Shown here: piece by piece, positions 37,509 through 45,279 of the stretch
How the letters are laid out: every line of letters begins with the position of its first letter
How positions within the stretch are numbered: the stretch's first letter is position 1
Assembly (NCBI GenBank): GCA_946615865.1
Contig: CAMOIJ010000005.1
Location: 52,364-116,363 of the forward strand
Source of the DNA: an uncultured Lachnospiraceae bacterium
GTDB taxonomy: Bacteria > Bacillota > Clostridia > Lachnospirales > Lachnospiraceae
Length of the DNA stretch: 64,000 nt
Reading direction: 5' to 3'
Position numbers and translations under genes: made by a program
The notes under the pieces: model-generated
Database searches by the model: none
Told to the model about the DNA's origin: nothing
The model's input: the letters and a program-made list of their open reading frames with translations, nothing else

Positions 37509-37560
37509 ACAGGGCTCCGGATGTACTGCGGCAGCAGTAAGCGGAGCCCTGTCTGTTTTT
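37509..37560. terminator. Bidirectional terminator between proA and the HicB-like gene
   Basis: ACAGGGCTCCG and CGGAGCCCTGT form a perfect 11-bp stem with a 22-base loop. GTCTGTTTTT follows on the plus strand, and seven T (the A-run at 37502-37508) follow on the minus strand. Confidence 0.88.
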
Positions 37561-37596
37561 AGAATATCAGAACAGAGATCGTTATTTCCTCAGTCT

Positions 37597-37872
37597 TTAC
37601 TCGTCCCAGCCCTCGTACAGGCGGACTATGACGCCGATGGTCCGAATGTGCTCATTCTCCCTAAGCGGGATGTCATCATAATCGGACACGGGAGGCATAT
37701 CCAGCGTCTCCAGAAGTTCCGTCTGGATCCAGTCCCTGCACTCGGCGATCGCATCGTTAATGCAGTCGTCCAGAGTATCTCCCTTAGCTGTGCACATAGC
37801 CAGATCGGGGAAGTAGGCAGTATACTTGCCGTCATCGTTCTTTTGAAAAACTGCGGGATATTTAAATGTCAT
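37597..37872 (-). CDS. HicB-like antitoxin-fold protein without an adjacent HicA
   Basis: 91 aa. The N-terminus (YPAVFQKNDDGKYTAYFPDLAMCTAKGDTLDD) is the degraded RNase H-like fold of HicB antitoxins, followed by helix CINDAIAECRDW. A DNA-binding helix at the C-terminus is not evident; the protein ends after LRENEHIRTIGVIVRLYEGW. AGAGGTG lies 7 bases before the ATG. HicB normally pairs with a roughly 60-aa HicA toxin; none was found on either strand in the 110 bases upstream or 100 bases downstream. It is probably a solitary HicB homologue, as is common in Lachnospiraceae. Confidence 0.82.
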   Translation of the reverse strand: MTFKYPAVFQKNDDGKYTAYFPDLAMCTAKGDTLDDCINDAIAECRDWIQTELLETLDMPPVSDYDDIPLRENEHIRTIGVIVRLYEGWDE

Positions 37873-37912
37873 GTCTGCACCTCTCTTTTTGTTTAAAGAT
37901 TCTACATCATTT

Positions 37913-37941
37913 ACTCTACTCCATTACTGAGCAATTTACAA
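37913..37941 (-). promoter_or_regulatory. Candidate promoter of the HicB-like gene
   Basis: On the minus strand, TTGTAA (37941-37936) and TAGAGT (37918-37913) are 17 bp apart, about 40 bases before the start codon. Its -35 lies 8 bp from the -35 of the divergent promoter. Confidence 0.5.
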
Positions 37942-37949
37942 ATGCAGAA

Positions 37950-37978
37950 TTGACCGTCCGCTTCTAAATAGGTATTCT
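37950..37978 (+). promoter_or_regulatory. Predicted promoter of the HAD hydrolase / sensory operon
   Basis: TTGACC (37950-37955), 17-bp spacer, TATTCT (37973-37978), 37 bases before the HAD gene. It probably drives the five genes up to 43239, since no other promoter or terminator was seen between them. Confidence 0.72.
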
Positions 37979-38015
37979 AAATATGGTTCGAAGACATTCA
38001 GTACAGGAGATCGAT

Positions 38016-38822
38016 ATGTCAGATAAGTTGATAGTGAAAGCAGTATTCAGTGATGTCGACGGGACACTTCTGAATTCTGTGCACAGGGTTACGCCGCGGA
38101 CCGGAGAATGGATCCACAGGATTCTCGATAAGGACATACCGTTTGTCATTGTATCGGCCAGAAGTCCTTCGGGAATCTATCCGATCATGAAGAGAAACGG
38201 ATTCGAGTGCGCGCTGATCTCTTACAGCGGAGCGCTGATCATGGACCGTGACAGGACTGTCCTTTACAGCAAGGAGATCGAGCGCGGTCTGGCGGAGCGG
38301 ATCGAGCAGTTTTTTGTCAAAAAAGCGTATGACATGAGCTGGTGCATCTACTCAGGGGACGATTGGCTCAGCCCCGACAGGAGTGATCCCAGGATCCTGC
38401 GGGAGGAAAGCATTGTGGAGGCGCAGTCCAGAGAGGGCTCGGTGAAGGATCTCGCTCCCGGCAGGGGCGTCAACAAATTCCTGTGCATCTGCGCTCCGGG
38501 TACAATTCTGAGAATTGAAGAGGAAGTTAAGAGGGCGTTTCCCGAAGTCGCTGTGGTAAAATCCAGCGACATACTCCTGGAAATCATGGCGAAGGGAATT
38601 TCAAAGGCGGAAGCTGTGAAACGCTTCTGCGCACATCTTGGGATCTCACCCGATGAGACCATAGCTTTCGGCGATAATTTCAACGACGTCGAGATGCTCG
38701 AAGCCGTGGGGCGCAGCTATGTGATGGGAAACGCTCCTGGAGAGATCCTGGACCGCTTCTCTTATCACACGGCGGACAATGACCACGACGGGATCGCGGA
38801 TGTCCTGGAGCAGATTTTCTAA
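38016..38822 (+). CDS. Cof-type HAD-superfamily phosphatase
   Basis: 268 aa from the ATG at 38016, with AGGAG 6 bases upstream (an ATG 11 codons earlier lacks a site). HAD motif I is FSDVDGTLLNS near the N-terminus; motif II includes VSARSP; motif IV is GFGDNFNDVEML-like (AFGDNFNDVEML). The IIB (Cof) cap lies in between. Members dephosphorylate sugar phosphates or flavin/PLP phosphates. Its place at the head of a sugar-sensing operon next to a PTS suggests a sugar phosphate, but specificity cannot be read from sequence. Confidence 0.88.
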   Translation: MSDKLIVKAVFSDVDGTLLNSVHRVTPRTGEWIHRILDKDIPFVIVSARSPSGIYPIMKRNGFECALISYSGALIMDRDRTVLYSKEIERGLAERIEQFFVKKAYDMSWCIYSGDDWLSPDRSDPRILREESIVEAQSREGSVKDLAPGRGVNKFLCICAPGTILRIEEEVKRAFPEVAVVKSSDILLEIMAKGISKAEAVKRFCAHLGISPDETIAFGDNFNDVEMLEAVGRSYVMGNAPGEILDRFSYHTADNDHDGIADVLEQIF

Positions 38823-38849
38823 AAACGAAAGCAGTAAGGAGATCAGAGG

Positions 38850-39824
38850 TTGAAAATACAGTATCGTACAATGTACAAGCTGATCATGGCTCTACTTGCC
38901 CTGTCCGCGGCTCTTTTGATCGCGGGATACTCTGTCCTGCGTCCGGACATTTCCGCCAATCAGAAGGAGGGGTCCAGACTGATCGGCGCCAGCTATATGA
39001 CGATGAACAATGAATTCTACGAGATCCTCAACGAACAGATCAGTCACAGAGTGGAGGCGGAAGGGGACCGGCTCATATTAAGGAACCCGGCCTTGAGCGT
39101 GTCCAGGCAGGTGGAGCAGATCGGAAAGATGCTGGACGAGGGGATCAGTGTCCTGATCCTGACGCCGGTCGACTCGGACGGACTGACGGATATTCTCAAA
39201 AGGGCCCGGCAGCAGGGCGTCAAGGTCATTGTTGTGGACTCCAATGTAAGCGATGAACAGCTTGTGGACTGCACGATCGTTTCGGACAACTACAAAGCAG
39301 GGTGCCTGCTGGGTGACTATCTTCTGCAAAATAAAGAGAATTCCAAAGTCGTTATCCTGACTCATGAAGCTGCCACGTCCGGGCGTGAGAGGGTACAGGG
39401 ATTTCTTGATACAATAAAAGGACATGAGGGAATCGAAGTAGTGGAAGAGGTTCCATGCGAGGGACAGCTGGAGATCGCGATGCCGCAGATGGAGAAACTG
39501 ATCGACCAGGGGACGGAATTTGACAGCGTGTTCTGCCTCAACGATCCTTCCAGTCTGGGTGCGGCTGCCGCGCTTGAGACCAGGGGTCTTCTCGATAAAG
39601 TGGATATTTACGGAATCGACGCTTCGCCGGATGCCAAGCAGCTGATCTATGAGGGCAAAATGTGCGCCAGTGTCGCGCAGTTCCCCTCAAGGATCGGTGA
39701 AGAAGCCGCTAACGCGATCTACGACCTGCTTGAGGGCAAAGAAGTGAAATCTTATATCTCCGTGCCGGTGGAACTGGTCACAAAGGAGAACGTGGAATAC
39801 TATAATGTCGACCGCTGGCAGTAA
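38850..39824 (+). CDS. Membrane-anchored periplasmic-binding-protein-like sugar sensor (Peripla_BP_4)
   Basis: 324 aa, starting at TTG (38850) behind AAGGAGA; an ATG seven codons later is the alternative. A single N-terminal membrane segment (about residues 9-28) has no lipobox Cys, so the protein stays anchored as an uncleaved signal. The rest is a type I sugar-binding fold like RbsB: ILTPVDSDGLTDIL, VVDSNVSDEQLVDCTIVSDNYKAG and IYGIDASPDAKQ are typical. There is no ABC permease or ATPase nearby; it lies 14 bases before a histidine kinase gene. It is therefore likely a ligand receptor for that kinase, not a transport component. Confidence 0.85.
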   Translation: MKIQYRTMYKLIMALLALSAALLIAGYSVLRPDISANQKEGSRLIGASYMTMNNEFYEILNEQISHRVEAEGDRLILRNPALSVSRQVEQIGKMLDEGISVLILTPVDSDGLTDILKRARQQGVKVIVVDSNVSDEQLVDCTIVSDNYKAGCLLGDYLLQNKENSKVVILTHEAATSGRERVQGFLDTIKGHEGIEVVEEVPCEGQLEIAMPQMEKLIDQGTEFDSVFCLNDPSSLGAAAALETRGLLDKVDIYGIDASPDAKQLIYEGKMCASVAQFPSRIGEEAANAIYDLLEGKEVKSYISVPVELVTKENVEYYNVDRWQ

Positions 39825-39838
39825 AGGGTGAAAGCGCA

Positions 39839-41173
39839 ATGTTAGAGAAAACAGCAGCCGTAAAAAGAGATCTTGGAAAAGTGGGTGAAATTCCGGAATT
39901 CATGTTCGGGATCCTGATCCTGCTCAATTTGGTGATCGTATTGTTTGTCACTCTCATCTCGAGTCATGCGCTCTGGGGATATGTAAATGAGGGAACTGCG
40001 CTTGACTTTTTGCTCAGCGCGGGCCGTATACCGCCTCAGAACTGGGTGTTTCCCGTCACGGGCATGATGCTGTTCGGATGCCTGGTCATAATGCTCACGG
40101 TGGAATGCAACAACCACCCGGAACTCGTGAGCAAACTCATCGTGGAATTCATCATAACTATCGGAATCAGCTATGTTACGGGCTTTGGCTATACGGGTAT
40201 GGTCGTCCTTCTCCTGGCGGATATCATGCGCTACACCATTGACTGGAAAAAGAGGGCGCTCTATATCATTGCCGTGTCGACATTCTATCTTCTCATGAAC
40301 GGAAATGTCCTGCAGGACTGGCTGGGAGTAATTCCTCTGTCGGTCTCCTGGGAGTATTACAGAGCGGACCACTATGTGCGTTTCCTTAGCATTCTGGGAA
40401 TGCTGACTCTTATCAACATGTTTGTGTTTATCTTCTACATGGTGCTCCTGGTACTGGCGCAGACCAGCGAGAAGGAGAGTATCTTAAAGCTCAACCTTGA
40501 GCTTAAGGAAGCAAATACGAAGCTCGAGGAATACTCGAGTGACGCCGTCAGGATGGCGGAGACCAGGGAGAGAAACCGTCTGGCCAGAGAGATCCATGAT
40601 ACACTTGGACACTCTCTTACGGGAATCATATCCGGGATCGAGGCCTGTATCGTGCTGATGGATATCGCTCCGGATGCCACTAAGGAACAGCTGCGGGCTA
40701 TTGCGGAGGTCGCAAGGACAGGGATCATCGATGTAAGGCGCTCCGTTAAGGCACTTCATCCCGACGCTCTCGAGACCATGGACCTTGAGAACGCGCTGCT
40801 CAAGATGATCGATACCACAAAGAGGTCCACAGGCGTAGAGATCACATACTTTTTTGACGCGGATCTCAACCATTTTAATCAGGATGAAGAGGATGTGGTA
40901 TACCGAGTCGTGCAGGAGAGCATCACTAACGCGATACGTCACGGCCAGGCGACAAAGATCCGCATTGAGATCACAAGGGTTGACGGGGATCTTCATATTC
41001 TGATCTTCGACAACGGGAAGGGCTGTGAGAATATCGAACCCGGATTCGGCCTTCATCACATGCAGGAACGTGTCGAGATGCTTGGAGGAGATCTGCAGTA
41101 CAAGGGAGACAAGGGATTTACAGTCCATGCGAGAATTCCGATCCGCTGGGGAACTGAGACGGATAACCGCTGA
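39839..41173 (+). CDS. Sensor histidine kinase, NarL/LytS-like HisKA_3 type
   Basis: 444 aa. About six N-terminal membrane segments (residues 20-210) with little extracellular sequence, then a coiled coil (215-240), a HisKA_3 dimerisation domain with the phosphorylated His253 in REIHDTLGHSL, and an HATPase domain (N-box VQESITNAIRHG, G-box DNGKGC and GFGLHHMQERV). The lack of an extracellular sensor domain fits signal input from the adjacent anchored binding proteins. AAGGGTGA precedes the ATG. The cognate response regulator is 36 bases downstream. Confidence 0.92.
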   Translation: MLEKTAAVKRDLGKVGEIPEFMFGILILLNLVIVLFVTLISSHALWGYVNEGTALDFLLSAGRIPPQNWVFPVTGMMLFGCLVIMLTVECNNHPELVSKLIVEFIITIGISYVTGFGYTGMVVLLLADIMRYTIDWKKRALYIIAVSTFYLLMNGNVLQDWLGVIPLSVSWEYYRADHYVRFLSILGMLTLINMFVFIFYMVLLVLAQTSEKESILKLNLELKEANTKLEEYSSDAVRMAETRERNRLAREIHDTLGHSLTGIISGIEACIVLMDIAPDATKEQLRAIAEVARTGIIDVRRSVKALHPDALETMDLENALLKMIDTTKRSTGVEITYFFDADLNHFNQDEEDVVYRVVQESITNAIRHGQATKIRIEITRVDGDLHILIFDNGKGCENIEPGFGLHHMQERVEMLGGDLQYKGDKGFTVHARIPIRWGTETDNR

Positions 41174-41209
41174 TTATTCAAGCGCTGCTGCGCGGGAACG
41201 GAGAAACAA

Positions 41210-41887
41210 ATGATCAAGATTTTGATTGCTGACGATCAGGAACTCATCAGACAGAGCCTTCTGATCATACTGGACAATATGCCGGATTTTCATGTCACGG
41301 ATACGGCTGCGGACGGACAGGAAGTGATCCAGTGCGTCAAAAGAGAGAAACCTGACGTGATCCTGATGGATATCCGTATGCCCAAGATGGACGGCGTGAT
41401 CTGCACCCAGATCATTAAGGAGAATTATCCGGATATCAAGATCATCATCCTGACAACCTTTGATGATGACGAGTATGTCTTTAACGCGCTTAAGTACGGC
41501 GCAAGCGGATATCTGCTCAAGGGAATTTCCATGAAGGAACTCTCCGACGCGATCAGAAAGGTATATCAGGGAACAGCGATGATCAATGAAGACATCGCAT
41601 CCAAGGTCGTGAGGCTTTTCTCGAGGATGGCGCAGACCAACCTGGCCATCACGGTCGATGAGCAGCAGTCAAAGAGCCTCAAGAATAATGAGTGGCAGAT
41701 CATCGTGCTTGTGGGGAGCGGCCTCTCCAACAAAGAGATCGCGGCCAAACTCAATCTGTCGGAGGGAACCGTGAGAAACAGCCTGAGCAATATCCTGAGC
41801 AAACTCGGGCTCCGTGACAGGACCCAGCTTGCGATATGGGCTGTTCAGACAGGTGCGGTGATCCGCAGCTTTGATGAAGAAGAGTGA
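41210..41887 (+). CDS. NarL/LuxR-family response regulator
   Basis: 225 aa. The receiver domain has the acidic pair Asp8-Asp9, phosphoacceptor Asp54 (ILMDIRMP) and a conserved Lys in GYLLKG. A linker and a LuxR-type helix-turn-helix (about residues 157-220, GLSNKEIAAKLNLSEGTVRN) follow. Its kinase is encoded upstream. Likely targets are its own operon and the PTS genes downstream, where a cluster of TGACA repeats occurs at 43253-43308 (inference). The next gene starts 8 bases after the stop. Confidence 0.94.
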   Translation: MIKILIADDQELIRQSLLIILDNMPDFHVTDTAADGQEVIQCVKREKPDVILMDIRMPKMDGVICTQIIKENYPDIKIIILTTFDDDEYVFNALKYGASGYLLKGISMKELSDAIRKVYQGTAMINEDIASKVVRLFSRMAQTNLAITVDEQQSKSLKNNEWQIIVLVGSGLSNKEIAAKLNLSEGTVRNSLSNILSKLGLRDRTQLAIWAVQTGAVIRSFDEEE

Positions 41888-41895
41888 GGAGCCAG

Positions 41896-43239
41896 ATGAA
41901 TTCGGAGTTTATTAAGAGCAGAAGGCTTCGTGTCGGGATAAGCATACTGATCGCAGCAGCAGCGCTTTTTATCATAACCGGCCAGGTGAGAAGGATCCGC
42001 GATTCAAAAGAGACAGTCCTTACTTTGGGCGTGTTCTCGGACAGTTACTGGGGCGTGCAGAGCGGTTATGCCAACAAGATCATCGATGATGCGATCAGCC
42101 GCTTCGAGGCGGAGCACCCGGACGTGAAGGTGCAGTATGAGAGCGGTATCATGAAGACGGACTACTCGGAGTGGCTGTCAGAACAGATGATGAAGGGCAC
42201 TGAACCTGACGTGTTCTTTGTGCCTGAAGCCGATTTCAGTACTTTTGCGCAGATCAACGCTTTGAAAAATCTCAATGAACTGATAAGAGAAGACGATTCC
42301 TTTAATCCGGATACTTTCTACAGGACAGCTTACGAGTACGGAAAATTCGGAGGCAAGCAGTATGCGCTGCCCATCGAGTGCGCGCCGAATATGATGTTTG
42401 TCAACAAAACGATCCTGGACCGGGAGAAGATCGATCTTCCCGCGGAAGACTGGACATGGGATGATTTTTACCGGATCTGCAGGATAGTTACGAGAGACAC
42501 TGACGGAACAGGGATCATAGATCAGTTTGGAACAGTGAATTACAGCTGGATCGACGCCTTTGACGCCAACGGAGTGGAACTCTTTGATGAGACGGGAAAG
42601 AGCTGCGATTTCACAGTTCGCGAGATTGGAGACGCAATCGCTTTTCTTGAAAAACTGAGTGCGCTTGGCAGCGGCAATTCTCTGTCCGAGAGGAATTTTT
42701 CACAGGGAAACGTCGTCTTTCAGCCTATGCTTTTCTCGGAGTACCGGGCTTATAAATCCCAGGAGATGAGTTTCAAGAAATACTCGGGCTTCGAATGGGA
42801 CTGCGTGACTATGCCGGCCGGACCCTCCGGGGACAACTATTCAAGACTTGACACCCTGTCCATAGCTATGAGTGAGAACACCACACAGAAAGAGATGGCC
42901 TGGGAATTCATGAAACTTTTGACAACGGATCCGCAGATCCAGTCGGAGATCTTTGAGTATTCCGCGGGCATATCGGTCCTGCCGGAAGTGACGCAGTCTG
43001 AGGAGACACGCAGGAGGATCACACAGAGCACAGGCGCTGAATTTAATCTTGATATTTTGGAGAGCGCGATGGAAAAGTCCGTAACAAGGACCAGATTCCG
43101 GGGATTTGACAACGCGCAGGAGGAAGTCGGACTTGCGGTGCGCTCTATTTTGGAGAGCAATTCCAATATTCAGATGGAACAGATCATATGGAACAGGACG
43201 ATCAATAATTACCTGAAGTATATGCAGCAGAGACAATAG
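41896..43239 (+). CDS. Family 1 extracellular solute-binding protein, membrane-anchored
   Basis: 447 aa from the ATG at 41896, with TGAGGAG close upstream (the GTG at 41884 overlapping the regulator gene is less likely). An N-terminal anchor (about residues 10-30) lacks a lipobox Cys. The rest is a type II ABC sugar-binding fold: PDVFFVPEADFSTFAQ, LPIECAPNMMFVNKTILD and the late TTQKEMAWEFMKLL are characteristic. No permease genes follow; instead there is a terminator and then a PTS operon. Like the anchored type I protein upstream, it is probably part of a receptor complex with the histidine kinase, or an orphan of a lost ABC importer. Confidence 0.88.
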   Translation: MNSEFIKSRRLRVGISILIAAAALFIITGQVRRIRDSKETVLTLGVFSDSYWGVQSGYANKIIDDAISRFEAEHPDVKVQYESGIMKTDYSEWLSEQMMKGTEPDVFFVPEADFSTFAQINALKNLNELIREDDSFNPDTFYRTAYEYGKFGGKQYALPIECAPNMMFVNKTILDREKIDLPAEDWTWDDFYRICRIVTRDTDGTGIIDQFGTVNYSWIDAFDANGVELFDETGKSCDFTVREIGDAIAFLEKLSALGSGNSLSERNFSQGNVVFQPMLFSEYRAYKSQEMSFKKYSGFEWDCVTMPAGPSGDNYSRLDTLSIAMSENTTQKEMAWEFMKLLTTDPQIQSEIFEYSAGISVLPEVTQSEETRRRITQSTGAEFNLDILESAMEKSVTRTRFRGFDNAQEEVGLAVRSILESNSNIQMEQIIWNRTINNYLKYMQQRQ

Positions 43240-43252
43240 TAATAGACGAATA

Positions 43253-43308
43253 TGACAAATGTCATTGTAAAAGTGACATTTGTCTGAGCAAAACGGTGAC
43301 ACATGACA
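43253..43308. promoter_or_regulatory. Cluster of TGACA repeats including an 11-bp inverted repeat
   Basis: GACAAATGTCA (43254-43264) and TGACATTTGTC (43274-43284) are exact inverted copies 9 bases apart. TGACA occurs four times on the plus strand, at 43253, 43274, 43297 and 43304. The first copy is itself palindromic (TGACA-AA-TGTCA). This looks like a multi-site operator before the PTS operon; the adjacent NarL-type regulator is the obvious candidate binder. It may also fold as an RNA hairpin. Confidence 0.5.
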
Positions 43309-43332
43309 GATGCGCATGTGCCGCCGTTTTTA
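43290..43332 (+). terminator. Terminator between the sensory operon and the PTS operon
   Basis: AAAACGG...CACATG pairs with CATGTG...CCGTTTT around a 9-base loop, with a TTTTTATAT tail. It shares the TGACA-repeat region. Confidence 0.75.
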
Positions 43333-43408
43333 TATACTTTTAATCAGAATTTATTAAAATTTAATATTCTGCGCGCAGTGGGTGCAGAAAGAAAGGAGGA
43401 TACGCAGT

Positions 43409-43840
43409 TTGAAATACGTAGTACTGGTCAGTCACGGTGAATTTGCTCCCGGTCTCCACACGGCGATCACTATGCTCGGCGGCGAAGACAGAGAGGATGT
43501 TCTTTCCACCAGCCTCAAGAACGGCATGGGCGCTGACGAGTTCGCAGACAATGTAAGAGAGCTTCTCTCTGTTGTCGGTGAAGATGATGAGATCATCATG
43601 TTCGCTGATATTGTCGGCGGATCTCCCCTCGCAACCGCAGCGAATGTCATTGCAGAGAAAGGTCTTCTCGCAAGGACAACAATGATCGGCGGAATGAACC
43701 TTCCCCTGGTCCTTACGGCAGTTCTCGGAAAAGACGACGTCGATACCGAGGAACTCAAGGAAGAGATCATTGAAGGTGCCAAAGATCAGATCAAGGAGTT
43801 CGTTGTCGCAGTTGATGACGACGAAGAAGAAGATCTGTAA
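43409..43840 (+). CDS. PTS mannose-family EIIA component
   Basis: 143 aa, starting at TTG (43409) with a perfect AAAGGAGG 9 bases upstream; a GTG further upstream would place that site inside the gene. The N-terminus VVLVSHGEFAPGLHTAI holds the phosphorylated His9; IIMFADIVGGSPLATAAN is the conserved man-family block. It receives phosphate from HPr and passes it to EIIB. The C-terminus is unusually acidic (VDDDEEEDL). First gene of a four-component operon. A -10-like TTTAAT/TATTCT region at 43350-43375 may be its promoter but is not clear. Confidence 0.94.
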   Translation: MKYVVLVSHGEFAPGLHTAITMLGGEDREDVLSTSLKNGMGADEFADNVRELLSVVGEDDEIIMFADIVGGSPLATAANVIAEKGLLARTTMIGGMNLPLVLTAVLGKDDVDTEELKEEIIEGAKDQIKEFVVAVDDDEEEDL

Positions 43841-43880
43841 TCAGATCTGACGCAACAGTTATTTTTACAGGAGGTAAAAT

Positions 43881-44378
43881 ATGATTTCTTTCGTACGTGT
43901 TGATGACAGAATGATCCACGGCCAGACCGTTACAAGATGGTCTCTGGAATATCCCTGCACAGGCCTGATCGCTGTTAACGATGCAGCAGCCAAGAACCCC
44001 GTTCTGAAGGGAGCTTACAAGAGCGCTTCCGACAAGAAGACATTCGTATGGCAGCTTGACGAGTTCATCGCCAAGGCTCCCAAGGTTCTGGAGTCCAAGG
44101 ACAAGTATTTCCTGATCACAAAGAATCCTATCGATATGAAGAAGATCCTTGTCGATGCAGGCATCGTTCCCAGCGACGTCAAGACCGTCATCATCGGTCC
44201 TTGCAATGATCGTCCCGGCGCAGTTAAGCTCGGCAACAACCAGTCCATCACACAGGAAGAGGCTGACGCGCTCGAAGCTATCTCCAAGGCAGGTTATGAA
44301 GTTGAGTTCGCTCTTCTGAAAGAGACCGCGATCGGCAACTGGAAGAAGTTCAGAGGCCAGTTCGGTTACACAGACTGA
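43881..44378 (+). CDS. PTS mannose/fructose/sorbose-family EIIB component
   Basis: 165 aa. It starts MISFVRVDDRMIHGQ, with the phosphorylated His13 in RMIHGQ, the hallmark of man-family IIB. GPCNDRPGAVKLG and ITQEEADALEAI follow. It transfers phosphate from EIIA to the incoming sugar at the IIC-IID channel. AGGAGG 7 bases before the ATG; 40 bases after EIIA. Confidence 0.95.
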   Translation: MISFVRVDDRMIHGQTVTRWSLEYPCTGLIAVNDAAAKNPVLKGAYKSASDKKTFVWQLDEFIAKAPKVLESKDKYFLITKNPIDMKKILVDAGIVPSDVKTVIIGPCNDRPGAVKLGNNQSITQEEADALEAISKAGYEVEFALLKETAIGNWKKFRGQFGYTD

Positions 44379-44416
44379 TCGGATCTGCAAAATAGATACA
44401 CGAAAAGGAGAAAGAA

Positions 44417-45277
44417 ATGTCCATAAATTTATTTCAGGCAATTATTCTCGGATTATTCGCTTCCCTCTCCAGTATGCCTGGTCTGGGCGGAACATCCATC
44501 GGTAACTATACGCTGGGCAGACCCCTCATCGGCGGTCTTGTCTGCGGTATAGTACTCGGCGACATCCCTACCGGCATCATGGTCGGCGCGGCGATGCAGG
44601 TCGTTTACATCGCTCTGGTTACTCCCGGCGGAACTGTTTCCGCAGACGTTCGTGCCGTATCCTACATCGGCATCCCGCTGGCAATGATCGCTCTTAAGAG
44701 CTATGGCCTTGATCCTGCTTCCGCAGAAGGCACAGCGCTTGCTACTTCCTTCGGAACCATGGTCGGTACGATCGGTACAGTTCTGTTCTACGGCACAGCA
44801 ACCATGAACCTGATCTGGCAGCACATGGGCTGGGCATGGGTAGACAAGAGAGAATATGACAAGCTTCCTCTCGTTGACTATGTACTTCCCTGGATCTCCC
44901 ACATCTGCTTCTCCCTGATCCCTACAGTGATCATGTGCATGGCAGGAGAGCCCGTTGTTAACCTTATCAAGGAAAAACTTCCCATGGACGGAATCCCGAT
45001 GAAGACCCTGTTCACAGTCGGCGCGCTCCTTCCTTGCGTAGGTATTGCGATCCTGCTCAAGCAGATCGTCCGCAACGTTCTTGACTTTATACCTTATCTG
45101 ACAGGTTTCACACTGGCAGCTTCCATGGGAATCAACCTGGTTGCTTCCACTGTTATCGCAGGCATGTTCGCTATGATCATCTACAAACTGAAGATGCTCG
45201 AACTCAGAAAGCCTGCAGCAGCAGCGTCCAGTGCGGCAGCTGAAAACGGATGGGATGATGATGAGGAGGATATCTAA
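44417..45277 (+). CDS. PTS mannose-family EIIC component (sugar channel)
   Basis: 286 aa, with seven or more membrane helices. GRPLIGGLVCGIVLGDIPTG and GAAMQVVYIALVTPGG are typical of the IIC-Man family, which forms the sugar pathway with IID. The C-terminus is an Ala-rich then acidic tail (NGWDDDEEDI) that also encodes the GAGGAGG ribosome site of the next gene. Sugar specificity is not deducible. Confidence 0.95.
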   Translation: MSINLFQAIILGLFASLSSMPGLGGTSIGNYTLGRPLIGGLVCGIVLGDIPTGIMVGAAMQVVYIALVTPGGTVSADVRAVSYIGIPLAMIALKSYGLDPASAEGTALATSFGTMVGTIGTVLFYGTATMNLIWQHMGWAWVDKREYDKLPLVDYVLPWISHICFSLIPTVIMCMAGEPVVNLIKEKLPMDGIPMKTLFTVGALLPCVGIAILLKQIVRNVLDFIPYLTGFTLAASMGINLVASTVIAGMFAMIIYKLKMLELRKPAAAASSAAAENGWDDDEEDI

Positions 45278-45279
45278 TC

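Noticed and set aside
38850..43239. Treating the two binding proteins as parts of ABC importers
   Set aside because: No permease or ATPase gene occurs in the operon or beside it, and both proteins appear membrane-anchored next to a sensor kinase.
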